Both the position numbers and the translations under genes were made by a program. DNA of 64,000 bases. Source: Hydrogenophaga sp. Its GTDB lineage: Bacteria; Pseudomonadota; Gammaproteobacteria; Burkholderiales; Burkholderiaceae_C. Each line of letters opens with the position of its first letter. Positions within the stretch are counted from its first letter, which is position 1. Positions 1 to 8,827 of the stretch are shown here, one piece after another. The stretch covers positions 1-64,000 of the forward strand of contig JAUYSB010000021.1 of assembly GCA_030696525.1 (NCBI GenBank). Direction: 5' to 3'. A model generated the notes under the pieces. It saw only the letters and a program-made list of their open reading frames with translations. It was not told the DNA's origin and searched no databases.

Positions 1-1110
1 CTGGCCATCAGCGAAGCCGCTGCGCCCCACGGCCTGTACTACGCGCCCGACCCCAGCAGCCAGATCGCCTGCACCATCGGCGGCAACGTGGCCGAAAATT
101 CGGGCGGCGTGCACTGCCTCAAGTACGGCCTGACGGTGCACAACGTGCTCAAGGTGCGCGGATTCTCCGTCGAGGGCGAGCCGATTGAATTCGGCAGCGA
201 CGCGCTCGACGTGCCCGGCTACGACCTGCTCAGCGTGCTGATCGGCAGCGAAGGCATGCTGGCCGTGACCACCGAGGTCACCGTCAAGCTGGTGCCCAAG
301 CCTCAGCTGGCGCGCTGCATCATGGCCAGCTTCGACGACGTGCGAAAGGCCGGCGACGCGGTGGCGGCGGTGATTGCCGCCGGCATCATCCCGGCCGGGC
401 TGGAAATGATGGACAAGCCCATGACGGCGGCGGTGGAAGACTTCGTGCACGCCGGCTACGACCTCAGCGCCGAAGCGATTTTGCTGTGCGAAAGCGACGG
501 CACGCCCGAAGAAGTGGAAGAAGAAATCGGCCGCATGAGCGAGGTGCTGCGCGGCTGCGGCGCCACCGCCATCACCGTCAGCCAGAACGAGGCCGAACGC
601 CTGAAGTTCTGGAGCGGGCGCAAGAACGCCTTCCCGGCGAGTGGCCGCATCAGCCCCGACTACATGTGCATGGACTCCACCATCCCGCGCAAACGCGTGG
701 CCGACATCCTGCTGGCCATTGCCGAGATGGAAAAGAAGTACGGCCTGCGCTGCGCCAACGTGTTCCATGCCGGCGACGGCAACCTGCACCCGCTGATTTT
801 GTTCGACGCCAACGACCCCGACCAGCTGCACCGCTGCGAACTCTTCGGCGCCGACATCCTGGAAACCAGCGTGGCCATGGGTGGCACCGTCACCGGCGAA
901 CACGGCGTCGGCGTCGAGAAGCTCAACAGCATGTGTGTGCAGTTCAGCGCCGCCGAGAACGAACAGATGTTCGCCCTCAAACGCGCCTTCGACCCCGCCG
1001 AACTGCTCAACCCCGGCAAGGTCATCCCCACCCTGCAGCGCTGCGCCGAATACGGCAAGGAGCTGGTGCGGGGCGGACAGCTCAAGTTTGGGGATTTGCC
1101 GAGATTCTAG
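1..1110 (+). CDS. glcD: FAD-linked oxidase, glycolate oxidase GlcD-like, 5' truncated by window edge
   Basis: Open reading frame continues from base 1; contains IGGNVAENSGGVHCLKYGLT, HAGDGNLHPLILFD, TGEHGVGVEK motifs typical of GlcD/D-lactate dehydrogenase FAD-binding enzymes; ends TAG 1108-1110. Confidence 0.9.
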   Translation: MAISEAAAPHGLYYAPDPSSQIACTIGGNVAENSGGVHCLKYGLTVHNVLKVRGFSVEGEPIEFGSDALDVPGYDLLSVLIGSEGMLAVTTEVTVKLVPKPQLARCIMASFDDVRKAGDAVAAVIAAGIIPAGLEMMDKPMTAAVEDFVHAGYDLSAEAILLCESDGTPEEVEEEIGRMSEVLRGCGATAITVSQNEAERLKFWSGRKNAFPASGRISPDYMCMDSTIPRKRVADILLAIAEMEKKYGLRCANVFHAGDGNLHPLILFDANDPDQLHRCELFGADILETSVAMGGTVTGEHGVGVEKLNSMCVQFSAAENEQMFALKRAFDPAELLNPGKVIPTLQRCAEYGKELVRGGQLKFGDLPRF

Positions 1111-1373
1111 GTAGCCCACACTGCCGGACCGTGTAGCAACACGATTCGGTCGACGATGGAAAACTCCAACAGGGCTCTCGCTTGGGCAGACTGGACTTTT
1201 CGCGCCTTTGTTGTTGGGCTGCTTCAATACTTGGCAAAAGCAAATGCGAGAGCCCCTGAAAGCCGAACCCCCTCCTCCACAAAAGAGAAACATCAAAGTT
1301 TGTCATTGACTTTATTTGCGCATTCGCTTGACCGAGATGATATACCATCTCAAAAAACTACGCGCGATTAATC

Positions 1374-2051
1374 ATGAAAGCTTGGATATTCTTTGCAATC
1401 CTAATTATTGGGGTCATAAAGCCAACCAATGCCCAGAACATCCAATATTCGGTACACACGGAGAACTACGTCTCGGTCACGAATTTTTCGAATTGCCACA
1501 CCAATCAACTTTGCGTCAATTATGGGCTGCAAAGCAGGCAGAGCGGCTCGTTTATTGTTGCCTCGCCCTTTGCGTCAAACCTTAGCAACCAAGACATTTC
1601 ACCGCTGGTGATTTCATATTCGTTTTCAGATGGAATTAACACTTACAATTCGAGCGACCCAAATGCCAGAATTCACGTGTTTCGCATCTCAACGGATAGC
1701 AACGGAAAAATTATCAATCCAAACATTTTGCTGCTTAAATGGCTTTCTGGAAATAATGGATCGCATTCATCAGTAGATAGACTTTCATATTTATTTCTTG
1801 GTGCCAGATCAGTTCAAAATGTCACGTGCAGCAACATTGCGACCGCCCCAACAGGCATACCAGACTCATGTGAATCGGCAGTAATGGATTCATCTTCATC
1901 TCGTGCACTTCCTACGGGCCCACTGACTTGGCTATACGGGTCCGAAAACAACCAAGCCCTTCCTGTTCCGGCATTATCAGAATGGGCGTTGGCCGCATTG
2001 ATCCTAGCCATGATTCCAATTGCTTATTTGCTTTTCGGTCGACGAATCTAA
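1374..2051 (+). CDS. Secreted protein with IPTL-CTERM-like C-terminal sorting signal
   Basis: N-terminal signal peptide MKAWIFFAILIIGVIKPTNA; C-terminus PVPALSEWALAALILAMIPIAYLLFGRRI matches (I/V)P.LSEW-TM-RR pattern; gene is visibly AT-richer than neighbours. Confidence 0.7.
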   Translation: MKAWIFFAILIIGVIKPTNAQNIQYSVHTENYVSVTNFSNCHTNQLCVNYGLQSRQSGSFIVASPFASNLSNQDISPLVISYSFSDGINTYNSSDPNARIHVFRISTDSNGKIINPNILLLKWLSGNNGSHSSVDRLSYLFLGARSVQNVTCSNIATAPTGIPDSCESAVMDSSSSRALPTGPLTWLYGSENNQALPVPALSEWALAALILAMIPIAYLLFGRRI

Positions 2052-2203
2052 ACTCGCACTCCAAAAAGACAACTCACTCACTGACGTGATGGTCTGACTG
2101 TACGCCTCAAAAAGCGAGCAAGTAAACATCACTAACTTTTGGTTGACCCAATCAGTGGCACGGACGCGATCTGCGCGGCAAGCCGTCGGTTACAGTCCCA
2201 CAC

Positions 2204-3865
2204 ATGAGCCTGCCCGAAGCAGCCGACCACCTGCCCGAGGACTTTTTCACCGAGCTGTTCAACGAACCGGCGGCCTTGCTGTCGCCGGCCGAATCCGAGC
2301 GGCTGCGCGGGCCGGACTTTCTGGCCCGGCTGCTGGACCACCTGCCGGGCCTGGTGAGTTACTTTGACCACCACTTGGTCTGCCACTACGCCAACCGGGC
2401 GCAGTTGCGCCACCTGCCCTTGCCGGCAGACAGCGCTGCCGGGCTGAGCGTGCAGCAGGTGTTTGCGCCGGAGCTGCTGGAGGCCATGTTGCCCGGCCTG
2501 GCGCAGGCGCTGCGCGGCATTCCGCAGGCCTTTGAAGCGCGGGTGGGCCACGCCCAGCGCGGCCATTGGGTGGCCAGCGGGCAGCTGGTGCCCGACGTGG
2601 ACGGCTCGCGCGTGCTGGGCCTGTATTGCCACATCGCCGACATCAGCGCCCACCGCCTGCCCGAAACGCCCGCCACCACCCACACGCCGACAAGCGCCAA
2701 CCTCGGCGAGCGCCTGTCGGATGGCGAATTGCGCCTGCGCCTGATGCTCGACGGCCTGCGCGACCACGCGGTCTACTTCCTGGACACCGAGGGCCGCGTG
2801 AGCGAGTGGACATCCAGCGCCGAGCGGCTGCTCGGTTATGCCGCGGCCGACATCCTGGGCAGCGACGCACGCGGCTTTGACGCGCCCGATGTGCGCGAAG
2901 ACGAGCGCCTGGACAACGAATTGGCGCTGGAGCGCGCCGCGCTGTTTGGGCAGTTTGAGAGCACCGGCTGGCGCCAGCGCCGGGACGGCAGCCGCTTCTG
3001 GGGCCACACGGTGCTGACCGCGCTGCGCGAGGCCGGCACCGGGCGGCCGCTGGGCTTTTCGGCCCTCACACGCGACATGACCGAGGTGCGGCGCCTGCAA
3101 GAACTGCTGCAAGACCTGAACCAGACGCTGGAAGTGCGTGTGCAGGAGCGCACCCGCCAACTGCTGGAAGCCAACCGCGACCTGGAATCCTTTTCCAGCT
3201 CGGTGTCACACGACCTGCGCGCGCCGCTGCGCCACATCACCAGCTTCATCGCCATCCTGCAGGAACACCTGGGCGAACAGGCCGACGCGACCACCACCAA
3301 ACACCTCGCCACCATCGCCGACGCCGCCCAGCGCATGGTCGCGCTCATCGAAGGCCTGCTCGCGTTTTCGCGCCTGGGCCTGGCGCCGCTGCAAAAGCGC
3401 GAGGTGGGCATGGCCACCCAGGTCAGCGCCAGCATCAACCGCCTCACGCACGACATCGGCGCGCAGCAGGTGGACTGGACCGTGGCGCCCGACCTGCCCG
3501 CCGTGCTGGGCGACCCGCTGCTGATCAGCCAGGTGTGGGACAACCTGCTGGGCAACGCGCTGAAGTACTCGCGCCAACGCGAGCGCTCGGCCGTGCAAGT
3601 GGGTTGGCAGCAAGACGCCGAGCGCGGCTGCGTGTACTGGGTGCGCGACAACGGCGTGGGCTTTGACCCGCGCCAGGCGCACCGCCTGTTTGGCGTGTTC
3701 CAGCGCCTGCACCGCGCCAGCGAATTCGAAGGCACCGGCATCGGTCTGGCCCTGTGCCGCCGCATTCTGGAGCGCCACGGCGGCCACATCTGGGCCGAGA
3801 GCACGCCGGGCGAAGGCAGCTGTTTTTACTTCGCGCTGCCCGACGCGGCCCAACCGCTGGCCTGA
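2204..3865 (+). CDS. PAS-domain sensor histidine kinase
   Basis: PAS segments followed by SSSVSHDLRAPLRHI (H-box) and VRDNGVGFD...GTGIGLALCRRILERHGG (N/G boxes). Confidence 0.9.
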   Translation: MSLPEAADHLPEDFFTELFNEPAALLSPAESERLRGPDFLARLLDHLPGLVSYFDHHLVCHYANRAQLRHLPLPADSAAGLSVQQVFAPELLEAMLPGLAQALRGIPQAFEARVGHAQRGHWVASGQLVPDVDGSRVLGLYCHIADISAHRLPETPATTHTPTSANLGERLSDGELRLRLMLDGLRDHAVYFLDTEGRVSEWTSSAERLLGYAAADILGSDARGFDAPDVREDERLDNELALERAALFGQFESTGWRQRRDGSRFWGHTVLTALREAGTGRPLGFSALTRDMTEVRRLQELLQDLNQTLEVRVQERTRQLLEANRDLESFSSSVSHDLRAPLRHITSFIAILQEHLGEQADATTTKHLATIADAAQRMVALIEGLLAFSRLGLAPLQKREVGMATQVSASINRLTHDIGAQQVDWTVAPDLPAVLGDPLLISQVWDNLLGNALKYSRQRERSAVQVGWQQDAERGCVYWVRDNGVGFDPRQAHRLFGVFQRLHRASEFEGTGIGLALCRRILERHGGHIWAESTPGEGSCFYFALPDAAQPLA

Positions 3866-5607
3866 AGCCCCTGCAACAGCCAACGCCGCGTGTCGGCCGG
3901 GTCGATCACGGCGTCGATTTCCAGCGTGGCGGCCATGTTCATGGCGCTGCCCGCAGCGTACTGCTGCGCCACCAGCCGCTCGTACAAGGCCTCGCGCTCC
4001 GGGCCGTCGGGCACGGCTTCGAGCTCCTTGCGAAAACCCAGGCGCACCGCGCCTTCCAACCCCATGGCGCCGAACTCGCCGGTGGGCCAGGCCACGTTGA
4101 ACACCGGCGCGTGAAAGCCCCCGGCCGCCATCGCCATGGCCCCCAGGCCGTAGCCCTTGCGCAGCACCACGCTGAAAAAGGGCACCCGCAGGCGCGCCGC
4201 CTGCACAAACAGATCGCCCACACGGCGGACCAGGCCGGTGGCTTCGGCCTCGGGGCCCACCATGAAGCCCGGCGTGTCCACCAGGCTCACGATGGGCAGG
4301 CCATGGGTGTCGCACAGGCGCAGGAAGCGGGTGAGTTTTTCAGCGGCGTCGGCATCGACCGCACCGCCCAGGTGCTGCGGGTTGTTGGCCAGCACGCCCA
4401 CCGGCCGGCCCTGGATGCGCGCCAGCGCGGTGTGCACGCTGCGGCCAAAACCCTCGCGCAGCCACAGCACCGAACCCCCATCGGCCAGGCCGTTGACGGC
4501 GGCGCGGCTGTCGTAGGCACGCAGGCGGTTCTCCGGTACCACGTCGCGCAGGGCCAAGGCGTCGGGGGCCTCACCAGCCGCTTGAGCACCTTGAAAGTAG
4601 GACAGCGCCTGGCGCGCCACCTGCGCGGCCTGCACCTCGTCGTCCACCAGCACGTCGATCACGCCATTGGCGTGTTGCACGCCGCTGGGGCCAATCTGTT
4701 CGGGCTTGAACACGCCCAGGCCCCCACCTTCCACCATGGCCGGGCCGCCCATGCCGATGTTGCTGCTGCGGGTGGCGATCACGATGTCGCAGCAACCCAG
4801 CAAGGCCGCATTTCCCGCAAAACAGCGCCCACCGGTGGCACCGATCAGCGGCACCTGGCCACTCAGGCGCGCCAGCGCCGCGAACGTCCCCACGTGCAGG
4901 CCGGCCACGATGGGCATGTCCACGTCGCCCGGCCGGCCACCGCCGCCTTCGGCCCACAACAGCACCGGCAGTTTTTGCGCCAGCGCCACGCCCAGCAGGC
5001 GGTCGGTCTTCTGGTGGTTGCGCATGCCCTGGGTGCCGGCCAGCACGGTGGCGTCGTAGGCCATCACCACGGCCGGGCCGGTGCCCACCTGGGCCAAACC
5101 GCCCACCAGGCCATCGGCGGGGGTGTTTTTCTGCAGATCGTCCTCGCTGCGGCGGCTGCGTTGCGCGGCCACCGCCAGCGCGCCGTATTCGATGAAGCTG
5201 CCGGGTTCACACACGGCATCGATGAACTCGCGCGCGCTGCGCTGCCCCAGGGCATGGCGCTTGGCCATGGCTTCGGGACGGGCGGCGTCGAGCGTGAGCG
5301 CATGGCGATCAAAAACGCGTTGCAGGTCGGGTCGCGGGCCCTGGTCTGGCGGGATGGCGGTCGCGCCGGGTGTTGTGTTTTCAGCAGCGGTCGCTGCGGC
5401 GGCGCGCATCAGCAGCGCGTGTTCTTGCACCGTTTCACCTTCGGCCACCAAGATGTCCGCCACGCGCAGCGCGCATTCGGCCCGCAGCTCGTGTTCCATC
5501 TTCATGGCCTCCAGAATCACCACAGGCTGACCGGCGGCCACCACGTCACCGGGTTTCACCAGCCATTGAACCAGTTGGGCTTGCAGGGGAGCGCGCAGTT
5601 CGATCAT
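3826..5607 (-). CDS. Biotinyl domain-carboxyltransferase fusion (acyl-CoA carboxylase family)
   Basis: N-terminus MIELRAPLQAQLVQWLVKPGDVVAAGQPVVILEAMKMEHEL (AMKM biotin site) followed by a carboxyltransferase region with VDTPGFMVGPEAEATG and RKGYGLGAMAM. Start chosen at MIEL; TAA stop at 3826-3828. Confidence 0.85.
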   Translation of the reverse strand: MIELRAPLQAQLVQWLVKPGDVVAAGQPVVILEAMKMEHELRAECALRVADILVAEGETVQEHALLMRAAAATAAENTTPGATAIPPDQGPRPDLQRVFDRHALTLDAARPEAMAKRHALGQRSAREFIDAVCEPGSFIEYGALAVAAQRSRRSEDDLQKNTPADGLVGGLAQVGTGPAVVMAYDATVLAGTQGMRNHQKTDRLLGVALAQKLPVLLWAEGGGGRPGDVDMPIVAGLHVGTFAALARLSGQVPLIGATGGRCFAGNAALLGCCDIVIATRSSNIGMGGPAMVEGGGLGVFKPEQIGPSGVQHANGVIDVLVDDEVQAAQVARQALSYFQGAQAAGEAPDALALRDVVPENRLRAYDSRAAVNGLADGGSVLWLREGFGRSVHTALARIQGRPVGVLANNPQHLGGAVDADAAEKLTRFLRLCDTHGLPIVSLVDTPGFMVGPEAEATGLVRRVGDLFVQAARLRVPFFSVVLRKGYGLGAMAMAAGGFHAPVFNVAWPTGEFGAMGLEGAVRLGFRKELEAVPDGPEREALYERLVAQQYAAGSAMNMAATLEIDAVIDPADTRRWLLQGLQASGWAASGSAK

Positions 5608-5662
5608 GCGCGGGATTGTGTGGCCCGGCGCTGGCCGGCGCGGTCCAAGATGCGACAGCCGT

Positions 5663-6043
5663 TCAGTGCTTCGCGTCGACGTAGGACACACCAAAGCGCT
5701 CAGCCAGAGCACCCAGCCGTTTGTCCAGGGTCCAGAGGTGGGCACCTGGCGTCATCAGCACAGACGCCAGCAGCGTGAGGTCCACGAGACCGCACCCATA
5801 CCCAAACAGCCGCTCCCGCTCGACGAACGCCATCAACTCGGGCACGCTGGCATGTTGACTGGGGGCCAGACACGCCAGATCGGCCAGCGTCCGCGTGCGC
5901 TTGGGCGGCGTGCCGCAGGCGAGTTCGCCCAGCACCCAGGGGTGCACCAGCACCCTGTCTTGCAGCAGCAGTTGCACCAGATCGCCGTTGTGCTGCCGGA
6001 AGTGATCCACCCACACCGAGGTGTCCACCAGCACGCCCGTCAC
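5663..6043 (-). CDS. vapC: PIN-domain VapC-like toxin
   Basis: [16 protein letters not shown]...GELACG...[26 protein letters not shown]-domain acidic pattern; 4-nt overlap with upstream antitoxin. Confidence 0.88.
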   Translation of the reverse strand: MTGVLVDTSVWVDHFRQHNGDLVQLLLQDRVLVHPWVLGELACGTPPKRTRTLADLACLAPSQHASVPELMAFVERERLFGYGCGLVDLTLLASVLMTPGAHLWTLDKRLGALAERFGVSYVDAKH

Positions 6044-6279
6044 GCGCTGGCTTCCTCGGCGCGGCGCGGCACGTCCGGCATGTCGGGTGCAGCAGCACCC
6101 AAGGCGGCCAGGCGCTTGGCGGCCTGCACCCGCACAAAGGTCTTGATGGCCTCACGGAACAGGTCGGCCTTGTCCATGGTCGGGTCGGCCATTTCCAGCG
6201 CCCGGTCGTACAACGCATCATCGATGGTCACGGTGGTTCTCACGGCAATGTCCTCATCAAAATAGATGCCATTTTGCAT
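6040..6279 (-). CDS. vapB: VapB-like antitoxin
   Basis: [37 protein letters not shown] ribbon-helix-helix-like antitoxin directly upstream of PIN toxin. Exact start uncertain. Confidence 0.82.
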   Translation of the reverse strand: MQNGIYFDEDIAVRTTVTIDDALYDRALEMADPTMDKADLFREAIKTFVRVQAAKRLAALGAAAPDMPDVPRRAEEASA

Positions 6280-6310
6280 CTCACTTGATGCGAAGCATCT
6301 CGTTCAAACG

Positions 6311-6345
6311 AAAAAAAAGCCGCACCCCGTGAGGGATGCGGCTTC
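6311..6345 (-). terminator. Rho-independent terminator downstream of phasin gene
   Basis: Minus strand AAGCCGCA-loop-TGCGGCTTTTTTTT: 8-bp perfect stem followed by a T-tract. Confidence 0.85.
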
Positions 6346-6387
6346 TTCAACCTTGGATGCACAAGCGCCGCGAGCGGCGCTTCACGC

Positions 6388-6918
6388 TCACTTGGCCTTG
6401 GCGGCCTTGGTGGCGGTGGCGGTCACGGCCTTGAAGTTGGACTCGGCCACTTCGGTGGCTTGCTTCACAACCTTTTGCACTTGTTCGAACGCGCTGTTGG
6501 CGCCGGTCATGGCGTTCTTGATGGCGGCCACAGCGGCTTCGCCACCCTGGGGCACGTTCTTCACAGCGGCTTCAACGGCCGAGGCGAACTGCTTCTGGGC
6601 GCTGGCGGTCTGGGCTTCGGCGGCCTGGGTGAACTCGGCGTTGGCACCGGCGGCGATGTCGTACAGGTGACGGCCGTAGGCGGCAGACTTCTCGGCCAGG
6701 GGCTGCACAAAGCCGGTCTGGACCTTCAGGAATTCCTGGGCGTCCTTGGCAGACAGCAGGCTCTTGGTGTACTCGGCGCTGTCGGCCAGCAGGGCCTTGG
6801 AGGCTTGCAGGTTCAGCTCGATCACTTTTTCAGCGCTTTCCACGGCCTTGGCACCGAAGCCAAAAACGGTGTTCAGTTGGGCTTGTTGGGCGGCGGCGAT
6901 TTGTTCAACGGTCAGCAT
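6388..6918 (-). CDS. phaP: Phasin family protein (PHB granule-associated)
   Basis: MLTVEQIAAAQQAQLNTVFGFGAKAVESAEKVIELNLQASKALL...; Ala/Lys-rich helical phasin_2 signature. Start at MLTV. Confidence 0.9.
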   Translation of the reverse strand: MLTVEQIAAAQQAQLNTVFGFGAKAVESAEKVIELNLQASKALLADSAEYTKSLLSAKDAQEFLKVQTGFVQPLAEKSAAYGRHLYDIAAGANAEFTQAAEAQTASAQKQFASAVEAAVKNVPQGGEAAVAAIKNAMTGANSAFEQVQKVVKQATEVAESNFKAVTATATKAAKAK

Positions 6919-6978
6919 GGTGGTTTCCTTCAAAAGGGGTTGAGGGTGTTGCTTCGCGTTCATCGCCGGGGATTCGGC

Positions 6979-7056
6979 TTTGCTGCACTGCAACATGACT
7001 CGAAGTATAGGGTTTCCCCGAACTTATGCAAGCGTTTTTTGTTGCAGTGCAGCAAA
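6979..7056 (-). promoter_or_regulatory. Phasin promoter flanked by two inverted PhaR-like operators
   Basis: TTTGCTGCACTGCAAC (6979-6994) and its exact reverse complement GTTGCAGTGCAGCAAA (7041-7056); between them, minus strand TTGCAT (7026-7031)-N16-TATACT (7004-7009). Confidence 0.75.
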
Positions 7057-7093
7057 AGAATTAGGGAGGTGCCTCCAAACCGCGCCGGCTGCT

Positions 7094-8110
7094 TCAGCGC
7101 GGTGGCGGCAGCACCTGGCCCTGCAAGCGTGCCCACAGCCAGGGCAGCGCGCGCGCCACATCGACCCGCCCACCCCGCGCCAGCGCCGGCTGGGGCGCCA
7201 GGCTGGGCCCGGCGGCGGGGCCGATGTCGAAGGTGAAGGTGTAGGTCAGCGTCTGGCCCATGCGCAGGTCGCTCACGTGCGCCCGCCCGTCCACCGCGCG
7301 CATGGCCACCAGGCCTTTGGCAAAGGTGTGGAGGCGCTGGAATGTGGCGTTGTCGGCGTAGGCGGCCAGCAGCGCCGGGCCACGGTCGAACGCTTCCCAC
7401 GTCGGTTCCGCGCCTTCGTCGAGCAGCGAATAAAAGCCCTCATGGTAGTGCGTGGGTGTGGTGGCCACCACCCGCCACAACACGGTGTTGAAGGCGGTGG
7501 GCGTGACCAGCAGCGCCTGCGCCTGTAGCCCCTGGCGCGCCAGCGAGGCCTGCGCGAGCGACGTCACGTGCTGTTGTGCGGCCACGCCCCAGACCAGGTA
7601 GGCGGTGCTGAGCGCCAGACCCCAGGCGTTGGCGCGCAGGGCACGGTCGCCATGGCGGCGTTGCCACACCAGAGCCAGCACCAGCCCGAACAACAAAGGC
7701 AGGGTGTAGAGCGGGTCGATGATGAAGATGCTGCCGACGCCAAACGGGTGGTTGCTGAAAGGCAGCGCGAGCTGGGTGCCGTACACCGTCATGGTGTCCA
7801 GCAGCGGGTGGGTGACGAGCACGAGCCAGGCGGCCAGCCACCAACGCCGCCAGTGGGGCCACTCACCGTGCAGGCGCGCAATGCCCGCACCCACCAGCGG
7901 CGCGATCAGCGTCAGCCAGAACAGCGCGTGGCTTTCGGCCCGGTGCAGCACCATGTTGAGCAGGGCGTCGCCGTGGTCCACGAACACGTCCAGGTCGGGC
8001 AGCGTGCCCAGGGCTGCGCCCCAGGCGGCCGACTTCCACAAAGCGGTGCGCCGGCCCATCACGGCCACACCCACGGCGGCGCCCAGCGCCAGTTGAGACA
8101 AGGAATCCAT
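7094..8110 (-). CDS. YdjM/DUF457-type membrane-bound metal-dependent hydrolase
   Basis: MDSLSQLALGAAVGVAVMGRR...GALLGTLPDLDVFVDHGD...HRAESHALFW, membrane protein with conserved His/Asp residues. Confidence 0.8.
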   Translation of the reverse strand: MDSLSQLALGAAVGVAVMGRRTALWKSAAWGAALGTLPDLDVFVDHGDALLNMVLHRAESHALFWLTLIAPLVGAGIARLHGEWPHWRRWWLAAWLVLVTHPLLDTMTVYGTQLALPFSNHPFGVGSIFIIDPLYTLPLLFGLVLALVWQRRHGDRALRANAWGLALSTAYLVWGVAAQQHVTSLAQASLARQGLQAQALLVTPTAFNTVLWRVVATTPTHYHEGFYSLLDEGAEPTWEAFDRGPALLAAYADNATFQRLHTFAKGLVAMRAVDGRAHVSDLRMGQTLTYTFTFDIGPAAGPSLAPQPALARGGRVDVARALPWLWARLQGQVLPPPR

Positions 8111-8154
8111 GGCGCGATCTTCTCAGGATCGGCCCACGGGCATGGCTGGCGGGG

Positions 8155-8781
8155 TCAAAGCGCGAGCACGATGGGGAATCGCGCACGCAGGCCGTCGGCA
8201 CCGGGCACAAATGGCACGGTCAGCGCGGCGCGTTCGGCGTCGCTGCGCAGGCGGCGCCACAAAAAGTCGCGCTCGTTGCCGGGGTCGCCTTGCACATACA
8301 ACTGGGTGGTCAGCACGGCGCGTTCGCCCAGCTTCACCTTGACGTGGATGTGCGGCGTGCGCGAGCTGTAGGCCACCGGGCGCAGGGTGCGAAAGCGGTA
8401 GGCGCCTTGCGCGTCCACCGCCACGCGGCCAAAACCCTGGAAGGCCTGGTCGGCGCGCCCGCCGTCACCGGGGTGGTGGTAGTGGCCCTGGTGGTCACAC
8501 TGCCAGATTTCCACCTGGGCGCCGCGCACCGGCACGCCGGCGGTATCAAGCACCACACCGTCCACCCAGGTGGGCGTGCCCTGTGCGTAGGTGGCGGCAC
8601 CATTGCGCAGCAGGTCAAAGTCGGTGTCGTCGGGCAGGTCCAGCGGGTAGAAGGGGCCTTCGGTCTGCGACGGCGTGGGCAGCCGCCCGGGCTGGGCCAG
8701 CGCGGGTGTGAGCACCGCGGGCGCAGCCACCACGGACGCGGCACCAAGCAACAAACGGCGGCGGGACAAGGGCAGATTCAT
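8155..8781 (-). CDS. Intradiol ring-cleavage dioxygenase-like protein with signal peptide
   Basis: Tat-like RRRLLLGAASVVAAPAVLTPALAQ; TEGPFYPLDLPDDTDFDLL...VEIWQCDHQGHYHHPGD...RTPHIHVKVK. Confidence 0.82.
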   Translation of the reverse strand: MNLPLSRRRLLLGAASVVAAPAVLTPALAQPGRLPTPSQTEGPFYPLDLPDDTDFDLLRNGAATYAQGTPTWVDGVVLDTAGVPVRGAQVEIWQCDHQGHYHHPGDGGRADQAFQGFGRVAVDAQGAYRFRTLRPVAYSSRTPHIHVKVKLGERAVLTTQLYVQGDPGNERDFLWRRLRSDAERAALTVPFVPGADGLRARFPIVLAL

Positions 8782-8827
8782 CGCAGCACTCCGGCAAGAG
8801 GGAAACCGTTGCGATCCCAGCCTGCGC

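Noticed and set aside
3754-5778. 674-aa plus-strand ORF opposite the carboxyltransferase
   Set aside because: Antisense shadow ORF with atypical composition; the minus strand encodes clear biotinyl/CT motifs.
6288-6300. TGATGCGAAGCATCT as a VapB operator
   Set aside because: Only 5-bp arms; too weak to report as a feature without binding data.
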